Shown here in pieces: positions 26,556 through 35,610 of a stretch of DNA of 64,000 nucleotides. A model generated the notes under the pieces. The model ran no database searches. It saw only the letters and a program-made list of their open reading frames with translations, and was not told the origin of the DNA. This DNA is from Leptolyngbyaceae cyanobacterium T60_A2020_046. GTDB taxonomy: Bacteria; Cyanobacteriota; Cyanobacteriia; Phormidesmidales; Phormidesmidaceae. The position numbers and the translations under genes are program-made. Position 1 is the stretch's first letter; every line of letters begins with the position of its first letter. The stretch covers positions 1 to 64,000 of the forward strand of contig JACYME010000090.1 of the NCBI GenBank assembly GCA_015272155.1. Direction: 5' to 3'.

Positions 26556-28646
26556 TTACGCTGCGACCAGCCCCCGATGGCGAAGCAGGGCCGCCGTGCT
26601 CGGTTCCCGACCCCGGAAGGATTTGAACACCTCCATCGGGTGACGACTGCCGCCCAAGGACAACACCGTGTCACGGAAGCGACGCCCCGTTGCCGCGATC
26701 GCCGATTCATTCTCCAAGCCCGCATCCTCAAAGGCCGCAAAAGCGTCAGCACTCAGCACCTCTGCCCAAAAATAGCTGTAGTAGCCTGCCGCGTAGCCGC
26801 CCGAGAAAATATGCCCAAAGGCGCAGAGGAAGGCATCTTCCGGCAGGGGTTTGAGGACGGTGGTCTTTTCGGCGAGGCGATCGCGCACATCCGCGATCGT
26901 CTCTGGGCCACCGGGCACATACCGATGGTGCAGCTCAATATCGAGCCAGCCAAAATTGACCTGCCGCAGAATGGCCGAGCCCGTCATAAAGTTGCGCGCT
27001 TTGACGATTTTTTGAAACAGTTCGTTCGGCAAAGGCTCACCTGTTTCATAGTGGCGCGCCAACTGTAGCAGGGTGTCTTGGTGATAGCACCAGTTTTCCA
27101 TGAACTGACTGGGCAACTCCACCGCATCCCACTCAATATTGTTGATGCCAGAGGCACCGGGATAATCCACCGTGGTGAGCATGTGCTGGAGCCCGTGCCC
27201 AAACTCGTGGAACAGGGTTTCCACATCGCGGAAGGTCATCAAGCTGGGCTTGCCATCCACCGGGGGCGCTTGATTACAGGTCAAATAGGCCACTGGCAGG
27301 TGCAGCTCACCGCCGATGCGCCCTCGGTTCACACACTCATCCATCCACGCGCCGCCGCGCTTCTCAGCAGGACGGCTGTAGGGATCGAGGTAAAAGTGGG
27401 CGATCGCGGTTCCCGTCTCGTCCGCCACCTGGAAATATCGCACATCCGAATGCCAAACCGGGGCCGCTCCATCAGCAGCGGTGATCGTAATGCCAAACAA
27501 CCGATGGGCCAACGTAAACAGCCCCTCCAAAACTTGGGGCAGCGGGAAGTAGGGCCGCAACTCTTCCTCATTCAAGCCGTAGCGCTCCTCACGCATCCGC
27601 TCCGACCAGTAGGGAATATCCCAATGCATGAGGCGATCGCCCATTTTGGGATCCTTTTCCTGCGCAAAGGCTTGGAGGTCAGCCAGCTCCTGCACGGCAG
27701 CGTTGTAACTGGTGCTGCGCAATTCCTCCATCAGCGCCTCAACCGCATCCACCGAAGGAGCCATCTTGCGCGCGATACTGAGTTCCGCATAGGTGCCGTA
27801 ACCCAAAATCTCAGCCATTTGCTGGCGCAGGGCAAGGGTGCGCTCAATGATGGGGGTGTTGTCCAACTCGCCCGAGGACGCCCGCGTAATAAAGGCGCGG
27901 TAGACCTGTTCCCGCAGATCCCGGCGGCGGCTGTGCTGCAAAAACGGCACATAGCTCGAGTAATCCAGGGTGATTACCCAGGGGCCAGCCTCCGCTGTGG
28001 CCGCGTCATACCCCGCATCCCGAGCCGCTTGGGCCGCTTGGGCCAGGAGACTGTTGGGCAAACCCGCGCGATCTTCCGGCGTTTTGAGCACCAGTTGAAA
28101 CGCCTTCGTTGCGTCCAGGACATGGTTGGAGAATTTTGTCGAAAGCTCAGCCAATTCTTGCTGAATCTGGTTGAAGCGGGCTTTCACCTCGCCCGTCAAC
28201 CCGACGCCAGACAGCTCTGCATCTCGAATGGCGGCTTTGACGATGCGCTGCTGGGCCGCATCCAGGCTATCCCACAGGGGGCCAGTTTCTATCTGCTTAA
28301 AGGCATCATAGAGCGGCTTGCTTTGTCCTAAACGAGTGGAGAATTCTACTAAAGCGGGCTGCACCGATTCGTAGGCTTGGCGCAGTTCTGGACTATTTTT
28401 GACGCCCATTAGATGGCCCACAATGCCCCAAGTCCAGCGGAGGCGTTCCGCGATCGCGGTCAAGGGCTCCACCAACCCGGCCCACGTCGGCTCCACCGTG
28501 GCTTCCAACTGTTCTAGATCTTGGGTGAGCTGCTCCAGCAGGGTTTGAATACCCGGCACAATCTGCTCTGGACGGATTTGGTCAAAGGGCGGCAACCCTG
28601 CACCAATGAGCAGCGGATTCTGAACCGTCGGGGAACTCGTAACCAT
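26556..28646 (-). CDS. prlC: M3 family oligopeptidase (oligopeptidase A type)
   Basis: 696 aa from ATG 28646 (MVTSSPTVQNPLLIG); a TTG eight codons upstream is less likely. Zinc metallopeptidase with the HEFGH motif (LFHEFGHGLQHML) near residue 477 and the third ligand Glu in the NIEWDAVELPSQFMENW block. The conserved GYYSYFWAEVLSADAF segment near the C-terminus matches oligopeptidase A, which degrades cytoplasmic peptides and cleaved signal peptides. Full length, no lesion. Gene symbol by homology to E. coli. Confidence 0.94.
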   Translation of the reverse strand: MVTSSPTVQNPLLIGAGLPPFDQIRPEQIVPGIQTLLEQLTQDLEQLEATVEPTWAGLVEPLTAIAERLRWTWGIVGHLMGVKNSPELRQAYESVQPALVEFSTRLGQSKPLYDAFKQIETGPLWDSLDAAQQRIVKAAIRDAELSGVGLTGEVKARFNQIQQELAELSTKFSNHVLDATKAFQLVLKTPEDRAGLPNSLLAQAAQAARDAGYDAATAEAGPWVITLDYSSYVPFLQHSRRRDLREQVYRAFITRASSGELDNTPIIERTLALRQQMAEILGYGTYAELSIARKMAPSVDAVEALMEELRSTSYNAAVQELADLQAFAQEKDPKMGDRLMHWDIPYWSERMREERYGLNEEELRPYFPLPQVLEGLFTLAHRLFGITITAADGAAPVWHSDVRYFQVADETGTAIAHFYLDPYSRPAEKRGGAWMDECVNRGRIGGELHLPVAYLTCNQAPPVDGKPSLMTFRDVETLFHEFGHGLQHMLTTVDYPGASGINNIEWDAVELPSQFMENWCYHQDTLLQLARHYETGEPLPNELFQKIVKARNFMTGSAILRQVNFGWLDIELHHRYVPGGPETIADVRDRLAEKTTVLKPLPEDAFLCAFGHIFSGGYAAGYYSYFWAEVLSADAFAAFEDAGLENESAIAATGRRFRDTVLSLGGSRHPMEVFKSFRGREPSTAALLRHRGLVAA

Positions 28647-29168
28647 TGCAATTACTCCAGCGCAAATCAAACTTCAAGGCGGCGAAGCGCGTCGGCCTGA
28701 AACCGTCAGTTGTCCAACGTTAATGACAATTGTCGCGAAAATACGGAAATCGGCGAGGGCACAATCGCAATCGCCCTCCTTTATGCGAACTCATTTCGAG
28801 TACGATATTAGCGCATTTTGAGGCGTCGTGTCCGGTTTGTGGTTGGTTGGGGGCTAGGGCAGGCCTGCTGCGCGATCGCTAGCGTGCCGGTCGGGCACGA
28901 CGGCAGCAACGGGATCAGTCTCTGGTAAAACCGTGACATTGGTGTGAGAATGTCCTGAATTTTTTTCAATCCCAAGGATTGGTGACCGCCATGGGGCACG
29001 GCGCAACGTCGGTCGCGCCTCACGGCTGCACCAGCGCCCACCCCACGAGATCTCCTCCTGTCTCGCCCTGCGATCGCTTCGCACCCCAGCCCATGTTGAC
29101 CACACCCCACCACAGTTCCGGGGAAAGCGAGGTTTAAAATAGCGACACGCTCAAGGAGGTTGGAATCC
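28647..29168. other. Intergenic region between M3 peptidase and prxQ
   Basis: About 520 bases between divergent genes. A GAGGGC/GCCCTC hairpin lies near 28757-28780. A strong ribosome-binding site for the peroxiredoxin (AAGGAGG) is at the right end. No coding sequence with convincing composition was found, although a minus-strand frame is open here. Confidence 0.5.
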
Positions 29169-29642
29169 ATGTCACTAACCGTTGGGGACGTTGCCCCCGA
29201 TTTTGAACTGCCCGATGCCGAAGGCAACATCGTCAAACTCAGTGCCCTGCGCGGCCAATGGGTTGTGCTGTACTTCTACCCCCGAGACAACACCCCCGGT
29301 TGCACCAAAGAAGCCTGTGGCTTTCGCGATGCCTACAGCGACTATCAAGGGCAAAACATTGTTGTCCTCGGCGTCAGCACCGACGATGCCAAGTCCCACA
29401 CCAAATTCATCACCAAGTACGACTTACCCTTTCCCCTATTGGTCGATGCCGAGGCCGAAGTCGCCACCCAGTACGACAGCTACGGCCTCAAAAAATTCAT
29501 GGGCAAGGAATACATGGGGATCAGCCGCAGCACATTCCTAATCAACCCCGAAGGCAAGCTGGCGAAAATTTATCGCAAGGTCAAGCCAGAACCCCATGCC
29601 AGCGAGGTGCTCGCCGACATTGCTGAACTTACCGCCGCCTAG
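29169..29642 (+). CDS. bcp: Thioredoxin-dependent peroxiredoxin Q (Bcp)
   Basis: 157 aa. Atypical 2-Cys peroxiredoxin reducing hydrogen and alkyl peroxides with electrons from thioredoxin. The peroxidatic Cys is C45 in DNTPGCTKEAC and the resolving Cys is C50 in the same helix, the PrxQ arrangement. The start DVAPDFELPDAEGN and the ISRSTFLINPEGKL motif are typical. AAGGAGG nine bases before ATG 29169 fixes the start. The Nudix gene follows 15 bases later. Confidence 0.96.
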   Translation: MSLTVGDVAPDFELPDAEGNIVKLSALRGQWVVLYFYPRDNTPGCTKEACGFRDAYSDYQGQNIVVLGVSTDDAKSHTKFITKYDLPFPLLVDAEAEVATQYDSYGLKKFMGKEYMGISRSTFLINPEGKLAKIYRKVKPEPHASEVLADIAELTAA

Positions 29643-29657
29643 GGCACCCCAACCCCC

Positions 29658-30113
29658 ATGAGAAAGCGATGGCGTCCGGTGCGCGTTCTCCTTGGTCTGC
29701 TGCTGCGTCGCCCCCTGTTGGGGGTGAGCGCAATCCCCATCTTGCCTAGCGGACAGGTGGTGCTGGTGCGCCGGGCAGACAATGGCCTCTGGGGCTTACC
29801 CGGCGGTCTGGTGGATTGGGAAGAAGATATCGCCACTACGGCCCGCCGTGAATTAGCCGAGGAAACGGGACTCTCGGTTGAGCGACTGGGGCGTCTTGTG
29901 GGAATCTATTCCACACCAGAGCGTGATCCCCGATTTCACTCGGTGTGTGTGGCGCTGGAGGTTTTCGTTCAGGGCAGCCCTCGGGTGAGCGATCCGTTAG
30001 AGGTGCTGGAGGTTCGGGCATTTTCAACTCAAGATATTTTGATGTTGTCGCTGTCCCATGACCACAATCGCCAACTCCAAGACTATTTGGCGGGCGCGCT
30101 GGTGGTGGAGTAG
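29658..30113 (+). CDS. Nudix hydrolase
   Basis: 151 aa. The Nudix box fits Gx5Ex7REUxEExGU exactly at residues 50-72 (G50, E56, R64, E65, E68, E69, G71). A basic, hydrophobic N-terminus (MRKRWRPVRVLLGLLLRRP) may attach it to the membrane. Residues around the box (NGLWGLPGGLVDWEED) suggest a nucleotide-sugar or ADP-ribose type substrate, but this cannot be decided. It is closely spaced between prxQ and the hydrolase-fold gene. Confidence 0.93.
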   Translation: MRKRWRPVRVLLGLLLRRPLLGVSAIPILPSGQVVLVRRADNGLWGLPGGLVDWEEDIATTARRELAEETGLSVERLGRLVGIYSTPERDPRFHSVCVALEVFVQGSPRVSDPLEVLEVRAFSTQDILMLSLSHDHNRQLQDYLAGALVVE

Positions 30114-30152
30114 GGCAACTGGTACTCACAATCAGGTTCGCACGTCACATTC

Positions 30153-30968
30153 ATGGCTCTACCACTGCGCAACGCGCGTCTTCGCATTTCCCACGGCACT
30201 TTGTTTTGGCGTGAGGTTGGGCATGGCCCCACACTGGTCTTTCTCCACGGCAGTTGGTCAGACAGCAGTCAGTGGGTGACGCTGATGAAAGCGTTGGGGG
30301 GAAGCTATCACTGCCTTGCTCCTGACTTATTGGGCTTTGGAGAATCGAGCCGATCGCTTAAAAGCTCATACTCCATTGCGCTACAGGTGGAGAGTTTGGC
30401 GGAATTTTTCACGGGGGTGCGATCGCAGTCCTGTGTTGTGATTGCCGACGAAATTGGCGCATGGGTCGCCACCCGCTACGCGCTGCAACATCCGGACCAA
30501 GTGCGGGGGCTGATTGTGTCGGCTCCTGAGGGGGTATCCGTCCCCGGCCTCAAGCGAGATTGGGAAGCATGGCGCTGGCTGGCTGGCCGTTGGTCGCTGC
30601 GGGTTGGGGGGCTGTGGCTATTGACGCCCGTGATTCGACTCATGGGTGGCAAGGGGTGGCTCCAGCGGCTGTGGCAGCGGCGGCGGCTGTTGCGGCGGTT
30701 TGTGCCCACCTGCCAGCTTTTGTTTCAGCGATCGCGCCAGGCCATCCAAGGAGAATTGCTCAATCGTGACCTCGACCGTCTTACCTGCCCAGTCTGGATT
30801 TTGCAGCCAGAAGCAACTTCCGAAACCATCGCTGCGGTCAACGAAACCTATCAACAACTCATTCACAACAGCCGACTGATTCCTACGCCCGGCAGCGACC
30901 TCACCCTGTGGGATCAGGCGGCCCCCATTGTGCAGGAATTTGTCCAGGCCCAAGTGCAGCGTGCTTAA
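30153..30968 (+). CDS. Alpha/beta-hydrolase-fold protein lacking the catalytic serine
   Basis: 271 aa with a clear alpha/beta hydrolase core: oxyanion strand VFLHGSWSDSSQW and LAPDLLGFGESSR. The nucleophile elbow reads IADEIGAWVA at 98-107, with Glu100 (codon GAA) where GxSxG needs Ser. The later acid and His positions also look replaced: QPEATSET where the acid usually sits and PGSDLTLWD where GH is expected. It may be a non-enzymatic member or use different chemistry. Its end overlaps the convergent phosphatase by four bases (TTAA). Confidence 0.85.
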   Translation: MALPLRNARLRISHGTLFWREVGHGPTLVFLHGSWSDSSQWVTLMKALGGSYHCLAPDLLGFGESSRSLKSSYSIALQVESLAEFFTGVRSQSCVVIADEIGAWVATRYALQHPDQVRGLIVSAPEGVSVPGLKRDWEAWRWLAGRWSLRVGGLWLLTPVIRLMGGKGWLQRLWQRRRLLRRFVPTCQLLFQRSRQAIQGELLNRDLDRLTCPVWILQPEATSETIAAVNETYQQLIHNSRLIPTPGSDLTLWDQAAPIVQEFVQAQVQRA

Positions 30969-31708
30969 GGTCTGGGGGTAGAAATACGCTGTCGCCCTTG
31001 AGTGAAGGGCATACTGGCTGCTTCGAGCGATCGCGTCCGGCGTTTACCTTCATAAACATTCACCTGATACACCTGCTCGCTGTCGATATCCACAGCCGTC
31101 AACCATCCGCTGCGGGGATGGTAGGCTCCGGTGTCGATATCGAGCCAACCTGGGCCAGAAACGATCTGCCCCGGCGCCACGTCTGGAAAGGTGAAGGTGA
31201 TGGTGTGCCCAGTAATGATGAGCTTGTTGTCAAAGTAGGGCTTGGGGCTGCTGTGAAAGGAATCGCGGATCCAGCAAAATTCTTCGGCGCTTTGTTCTGC
31301 GATCGCGAGATCCGGCGCAACTCCCGCATGAACCAGCCACACATCCTGCAAATCTATGTAGAGAGGCAACTGACGCATCCATTGAACGTGGTCGGTCAAG
31401 CGTTCAACATTGCCGTCATAGCTGGCAAGGGTAGCCTGCCCCCCGCTATAGAGCCACGCATGGAGCGCAACGCCATTGTTGCCATCGTTGGAAAAGGCAT
31501 CCAGCAAAAGCTGTTCGTGGTTGCCCAGGACGCAGCCGCTGGCGTGATCGCGCACATAGTCCACGACTTGGGCGCTTTTGGCCCCGCGATCAATCAGGTC
31601 ACCCACAAAGTAGAGGGCATCATCACCAGCGGGGGCGATCGCCTCCAAAAGATGCATTAACCCATCATACTGACCGTGGACATCTCCAAAAAAAATCCGG
31701 CGAGCCAT
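30965..31708 (-). CDS. PPP-family serine/threonine phosphatase
   Basis: 247 aa. The three metal-binding motifs of the PPP family are present: GDVHGQYDG (D9, H11), VGDLIDRGAKS and LGNHEQLL, with a later His in ITGHT. It resembles bacterial PrpA/PrpB-type and cyanobacterial PppA-like protein phosphatases. ATG 31708 places the first motif directly at the N-terminus; upstream in-frame sequence looks non-coding. It is the only protein phosphatase in the window, and a link with the Ser/Thr kinase at 46-47 kb would be speculation. Confidence 0.93.
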   Translation of the reverse strand: MARRIFFGDVHGQYDGLMHLLEAIAPAGDDALYFVGDLIDRGAKSAQVVDYVRDHASGCVLGNHEQLLLDAFSNDGNNGVALHAWLYSGGQATLASYDGNVERLTDHVQWMRQLPLYIDLQDVWLVHAGVAPDLAIAEQSAEEFCWIRDSFHSSPKPYFDNKLIITGHTITFTFPDVAPGQIVSGPGWLDIDTGAYHPRSGWLTAVDIDSEQVYQVNVYEGKRRTRSLEAASMPFTQGRQRISTPRP

Positions 31709-31863
31709 TAATTTTCGCACCCAAGAACGAAATGTTGTAAGCCCATCAATTTCGGCACGATGCTGTGTACTCCTGTGTGGCAAGCGATAATGGGTATTTT
31801 TTACCCTAACAAAACCCACATGCCTCAGTTGCGTGGTGAAACGCAGGGAAAGGGGATTTGGGG

Positions 31864-32154
31864 TCAACTGCGGCGATCGCGGCGGAGGTCGTAAATGGCC
31901 TTTTCGACACACCAGCGCCGAGAGCGATGGGGGTAATTAAAGGCAATGCGCTCAATCAGCCGCTCAGAAACCCGGCGATCGTGGGTGAGCCGATGCAGCT
32001 CTCCCATTAGACGAGGCGGCACCGACTCACCACCACCTACCATCGGGCGGCTCAGGGTTGCCCCAACAGAACGGCGCAACCCCGGACGGCGGCGCTTGCG
32101 GCTCCACCACCACACTGCGCCGAGCAACAGCCCCGCCAAGATAAGTGCTTCCAT
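31864..32154 (-). CDS. Small membrane-anchored protein of unknown function
   Basis: 96 aa. One N-terminal transmembrane segment (about 3-18, ALILAGLLLGAVWWW) followed by a strongly basic stretch and a soluble C-terminal domain containing LHRLTHDRRVSERLIERI and YPHRSRRWCVEKAIYDLRRDR. I have the impression that this C-terminal pattern recurs in other cyanobacteria, but I cannot name a family. No enzyme motif. It lies between the phosphatase and yidD genes on the same strand. Confidence 0.75.
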   Translation of the reverse strand: MEALILAGLLLGAVWWWSRKRRRPGLRRSVGATLSRPMVGGGESVPPRLMGELHRLTHDRRVSERLIERIAFNYPHRSRRWCVEKAIYDLRRDRRS

Positions 32155-32358
32155 AGATTCAGATTGCCCAACTTGCTGGTCGATAGCACGTCACAATTTG
32201 GACAGCGATCGCCCTGGCAGGGTGTGAAAGGGCGACCGAGTCAATCCCGAGGACAAGCACCATACCGCGAATGCGACTCAGTCAATCTTGCGGGGGATCA
32301 TCCGTCAAAATTCACCCACAATTTAACCCTTGCAAGATTGCCGGGGTTGACCTTTCCG

Positions 32359-32700
32359 CTAGTCTGGCCAATGCTCCGACTTTGGAGACAAGGCTGAGTC
32401 TGGTGTCGGCTGATCGGTGTGGTGAGCCTGGGCCGCGGCCCGAGCCGCGATCGCGTCCTCCAAGCTCGCCCGACCCACAATCCCCAACACGTCCGGAACT
32501 GGGTCATAGCCCCCCGGATGCCAGGGATGACAGCGCAGCACCCGCCGCACAGCCAAGCCCGTACCCCGCACCGCGCCAAAGCGCTCAATCGCTTGCACCG
32601 CGTAGTGCGAACAGGTTGGCTGAAAGCGGCACACCGGCGGAAAGAGCGGCGACAGAAACCGCTGATAGCCTTTCACCAGCATCAAGAGCAGCCTCGCCAT
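32359..32700 (-). CDS. yidD: Membrane protein insertion efficiency factor YidD
   Basis: 113 aa. The signature [33 protein letters not shown], cited here in two overlapping pieces as YQRFLSPLF and [11 protein letters not shown], with [17 protein letters not shown], identifies YidD. It is a small peripheral membrane protein that assists YidC-dependent insertion. The C-terminal tail beyond residue 85 is Ala-rich and not part of the core. ATG 32700. In many bacteria it neighbours rpmH-rnpA-yidC; here it is alone. Confidence 0.95.
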   Translation of the reverse strand: MARLLLMLVKGYQRFLSPLFPPVCRFQPTCSHYAVQAIERFGAVRGTGLAVRRVLRCHPWHPGGYDPVPDVLGIVGRASLEDAIAARAAAQAHHTDQPTPDSALSPKSEHWPD

Positions 32701-32824
32701 GCCATACCATCTGCAACGTTGGCACGATCCTAACCTGCGACACAGTTCAGACGACCTGCCGTGAGGTTCGGTTGCCCCACCCAGTCAGACCCGCGATCGC
32801 CACGCCCACAGATAGCACAATAGA

Positions 32825-32856
32825 TAAGACGCATGGGGGTTAAGACGCATGGGGGT
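32825..32856. repeat. Tandem duplication of a 16-bp unit
   Basis: TAAGACGCATGGGGGT occurs twice back to back, without mismatch, in the divergent promoter region between yidD and the ABC-F gene. Confidence 0.95.
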
Positions 32857-32964
32857 GATAGGTGCCCGTAACATTTGTTAAAGTGGCATCGAGACCTAAT
32901 TTGCATAGCCACTTTCTCCCAAAAGGATGCTGGAGGGTCGAAGACAAGATTTAAGGAGAAGTCG

Positions 32965-34701
32965 ATGCTGCGCCTAGAGAATGTTGGCAAAATTTATCCC
33001 ACTGGCGAAGTCTTGAAAGATGTGACGTGGGAAGTCAAGCCTGGCGATCGCATCGGCCTTGTTGGGGTGAATGGCGCAGGCAAATCCACCCAGCTCAAGA
33101 TCATTCTGGGCGAAGTTGAACCCACCACCGGCCAAGTGGTGCGCCCGGCCAGCCTCCGCATCGGCTACCTCAACCAAGAATTTGAAATTGACGAACAGCG
33201 CTCCGTTCGCGACGAATTTTGGACGGTCTTTGAAGAAGCCAACGCCCTTCATCATCGGCTCGTTGAAATTCCCCACGAGATGGAGGCTGCCGACCCTGAC
33301 GCCCTCGATCGCCTCATTCAAGAGCTAGATCGCACCCAGCGCAAATTTGAAGCCCTAGATGGGTACGGCCTCGACGCCCGCATTGAAAAGATTTTGCCCG
33401 AGATGGGATTTGAGCCCAGTGATGGCGATCGCGCCGTGAGCGAATTTAGCGGCGGCTGGCAAATGCGGATAGGCCTCGGCAAAGTCCTGCTCAAAGAACC
33501 CGACATTCTGCTACTCGACGAGCCCACCAACCACCTAGATCTCGAAACCATCGAGTGGCTTGAAACTTACCTCAAAGGCGTCAACACGCCAATGGTGATC
33601 GTTTCCCACGATCGCGAATTCTTAGATCGCCTCTGTACCCAAATTGTGGAAACCGAACGCGGCGTTTCCACCACCTACCTCGGCAACTACAGCGCCTACC
33701 TCACCCAAAAAGCCGAAGCCCGCGCCGCCCAGCTCAGCGCCTACGAGCGCCAGCAAAAGGACATTGCCCAGCAGCAAGCCTTTGTCGATCGCTTCCGCGC
33801 CAGCGCCACCCGCAGCACCCAGGCCAAAAGCCGTGAAAAGCAGCTCGAAAAAATCGAACGCATCGAAGCTCCAGACACCGACGTTCGCACCCTCAAGTTT
33901 CAGTTTCCCCCGGCCCCCCGCAGTGGCCGCGAGGTCGTCCGTATTCAAGACTTGACTCACTGCTATGAAGACAAAATTCTGTTCTTGGGGGCGAATTTAG
34001 AGATCGAACGAGGCGATCGTATCGCCTTTCTCGGCCCCAACGGCTGCGGCAAATCGACCCTGCTGCGCCTCATCCTCGGTCGCGAACAGCCCACCGAAGG
34101 CACAGTCAAACTCGGTGACCACAACGTCTTGCCCCAATACTTCGAGCAAAACCAAGCCGAAGCCCTCGATCTTGACAAAACCGTGCTCGACACCCTGCAA
34201 AACATTGTCCCCGATTGGAAAACCGAGCAGGTGCGCACCCTTTTAGGGCAATTTCTCTTCAGCGGCGACATGGTATTCAAGACCGTCGGAGCCCTCAGCG
34301 GCGGCGAAAAAGCGCGCCTTGCCCTCGCCTGCATGTTGGTGCAGCCCGCCAATCTCCTCATCCTAGATGAGCCCACCAACCACCTCGATATTCCCGCCAA
34401 AGAAACCTTGGAAGCCGCCCTGCGCCAGTATGACGGCACTGTTCTGCTCGTCTCCCACGATCGCTACTTCATTTCCCAGGTCGCTAATAAAATCGTCGAA
34501 GTCCGTGATGGAGAACTGCGCCTCTATCGGGGTGATTACCACTACTACCTCGACAAGCTAGAGATCGAACGTGATCAGACTCGCCTTGCGGCCCTAGAGG
34601 CCGAGCGCACAGCAAAGGCCGCCGCCCGCCGCCAAAAGGAGCGCGAAAAGCAAAAGGCCAAGGCTGAGGCCCGCAAAGCCGACAAAGCTGCCCACGCCTA
34701 A
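32965..34701 (+). CDS. ABC-F family ATPase
   Basis: 578 aa with two nucleotide-binding domains and no membrane segment. First domain: Walker A GVNGAGKST, signature FSGGWQMRIGL, Walker B LLLDEPTNHLD. Second: GPNGCGKST, LSGGEKARLALA, LILDEPTNHLD. Between them is the charged linker typical of ABC-F proteins, which bind the ribosomal E site and relieve stalled translation. The C-terminus is a Lys/Ala-rich coil (about 545-578). ATG 32965 has AAGGAGAAG upstream. Likely Uup/EttA-like; the exact subgroup is not assigned. Confidence 0.94.
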   Translation: MLRLENVGKIYPTGEVLKDVTWEVKPGDRIGLVGVNGAGKSTQLKIILGEVEPTTGQVVRPASLRIGYLNQEFEIDEQRSVRDEFWTVFEEANALHHRLVEIPHEMEAADPDALDRLIQELDRTQRKFEALDGYGLDARIEKILPEMGFEPSDGDRAVSEFSGGWQMRIGLGKVLLKEPDILLLDEPTNHLDLETIEWLETYLKGVNTPMVIVSHDREFLDRLCTQIVETERGVSTTYLGNYSAYLTQKAEARAAQLSAYERQQKDIAQQQAFVDRFRASATRSTQAKSREKQLEKIERIEAPDTDVRTLKFQFPPAPRSGREVVRIQDLTHCYEDKILFLGANLEIERGDRIAFLGPNGCGKSTLLRLILGREQPTEGTVKLGDHNVLPQYFEQNQAEALDLDKTVLDTLQNIVPDWKTEQVRTLLGQFLFSGDMVFKTVGALSGGEKARLALACMLVQPANLLILDEPTNHLDIPAKETLEAALRQYDGTVLLVSHDRYFISQVANKIVEVRDGELRLYRGDYHYYLDKLEIERDQTRLAALEAERTAKAAARRQKEREKQKAKAEARKADKAAHA

Positions 34702-35610
34702 CGGGCCGCCTCCGTGCATTCACGGCACAGCGCTGCTATTGCTTGCGCCCCCTTGGCCTATCACCACCACCCTAAGCCACCACCACCCTAAATCGTCCCC
34801 CTCCTGAAAAGGCGCTGCTTCCTCCTCGACCCTATGCACTGCGGAGGAGCACGGGCATTATTGTCCGTGCTATAGCGATCCTATCTGGATTGTGAAAAGG
34901 GTTTCTTTTGGAAACTCTTTTCACAAAGCCTCTCAGTTTTACCAATGGCTCAGGACTGCGATGGGACGGGATGAGTTGCCAAACTCGAGCGCAGAATCCT
35001 CGACGAATCGTCAAGCTTTTGCCCTAGACAGAGGGCGTGACAACGGGGAATGAATAAGTAAAAATACTTGCTTGGCAGTCAACTTGATGAAGTGCTACGG
35101 GAAGGCAGCCGCGATCGCCCGTTTAGGATAATTAGAATAGACCTATCAGGATTCATAAACTTAGGAAAACCAAACCAAGATTTGTCTCAGGGAACTTTAA
35201 CTTCGAGATGGGCTTCTCATTTTTCTCTTGCCAACGCCTGGATTAGAGCGTGATGTTTTGTTCGTATTAAGCTCCGCTGAACGCCTCAGATAAAGCGTAG
35301 TTTGAGGAAAAATCTGAAGATAATGCGGGGGTGATGCCCCCCAAGTTTCTGAGAAAATTCAGGCAGAAAAGTTATCAAATCTTAGGACAACTCTCATAAA
35401 AAACACCCCTGTCTTGGTCAGCAAGACTTACCCCCAAGATGCAACCTTGGGCGAATCCTGCTAATCTCTGAACCAGCTACTTTGATGTGTCCCGACAGCG
35501 CCATTTGCCGCGATCGCGCATCCTGTGTTGAGCGAACGATCTGCCCCGGAAAGTCGAATGGTATGATCGCTTCGACGTTTGTCTAGTGACTTTAAGGATT
35601 CTTAGAACCC
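34702..35610. other. Long intergenic region with hairpins, 909 bases
   Basis: Composition is visibly more A/T-rich from about 35040 on. Two strong hairpins lie in the left half: AGCACGG/CCGTGCT with a 10-base loop (34848-34871) and a 15-bp stem with 5-base loop (34891-34925). A GGGGG/CCCCC-type hairpin follows near 35325-35345. A TATGAT box at 35562-35567 may be the gpmI -10 element. No convincing gene: a 61-codon frame at 35068-35253 lacks coding character. An untranslated RNA or decayed gene is possible. Confidence 0.5.
34891..34925. terminator. Strong 15-bp stem-loop downstream of the ABC-F gene
   Basis: TGTGAAAAGGGTTTC, loop TTTTG, GAAACTCTTTTCACA. All 15 positions pair (one as G-U). There is no T run afterwards, so a role as terminator is tentative. 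Confidence 0.5.

Noticed and set aside
27078-28331. 417-codon plus-strand frame opposite the M3 peptidase
   Set aside because: Antisense shadow of a conserved zinc peptidase gene with all motifs in the other strand.
28808-29236. Minus-strand 142-codon frame overlapping the peroxiredoxin start
   Set aside because: Overlaps a certain gene and its ribosome-binding site; no family motif.
32271-32843. 190-codon Pro/Ser/Arg-rich plus-strand frame opposite yidD
   Set aside because: Low-complexity antisense product of the yidD gene and its leader.
35068-35253. 61-codon open frame in the long gap before gpmI
   Set aside because: No ribosome-binding site, no recognisable motif, composition like the flanking non-coding DNA.
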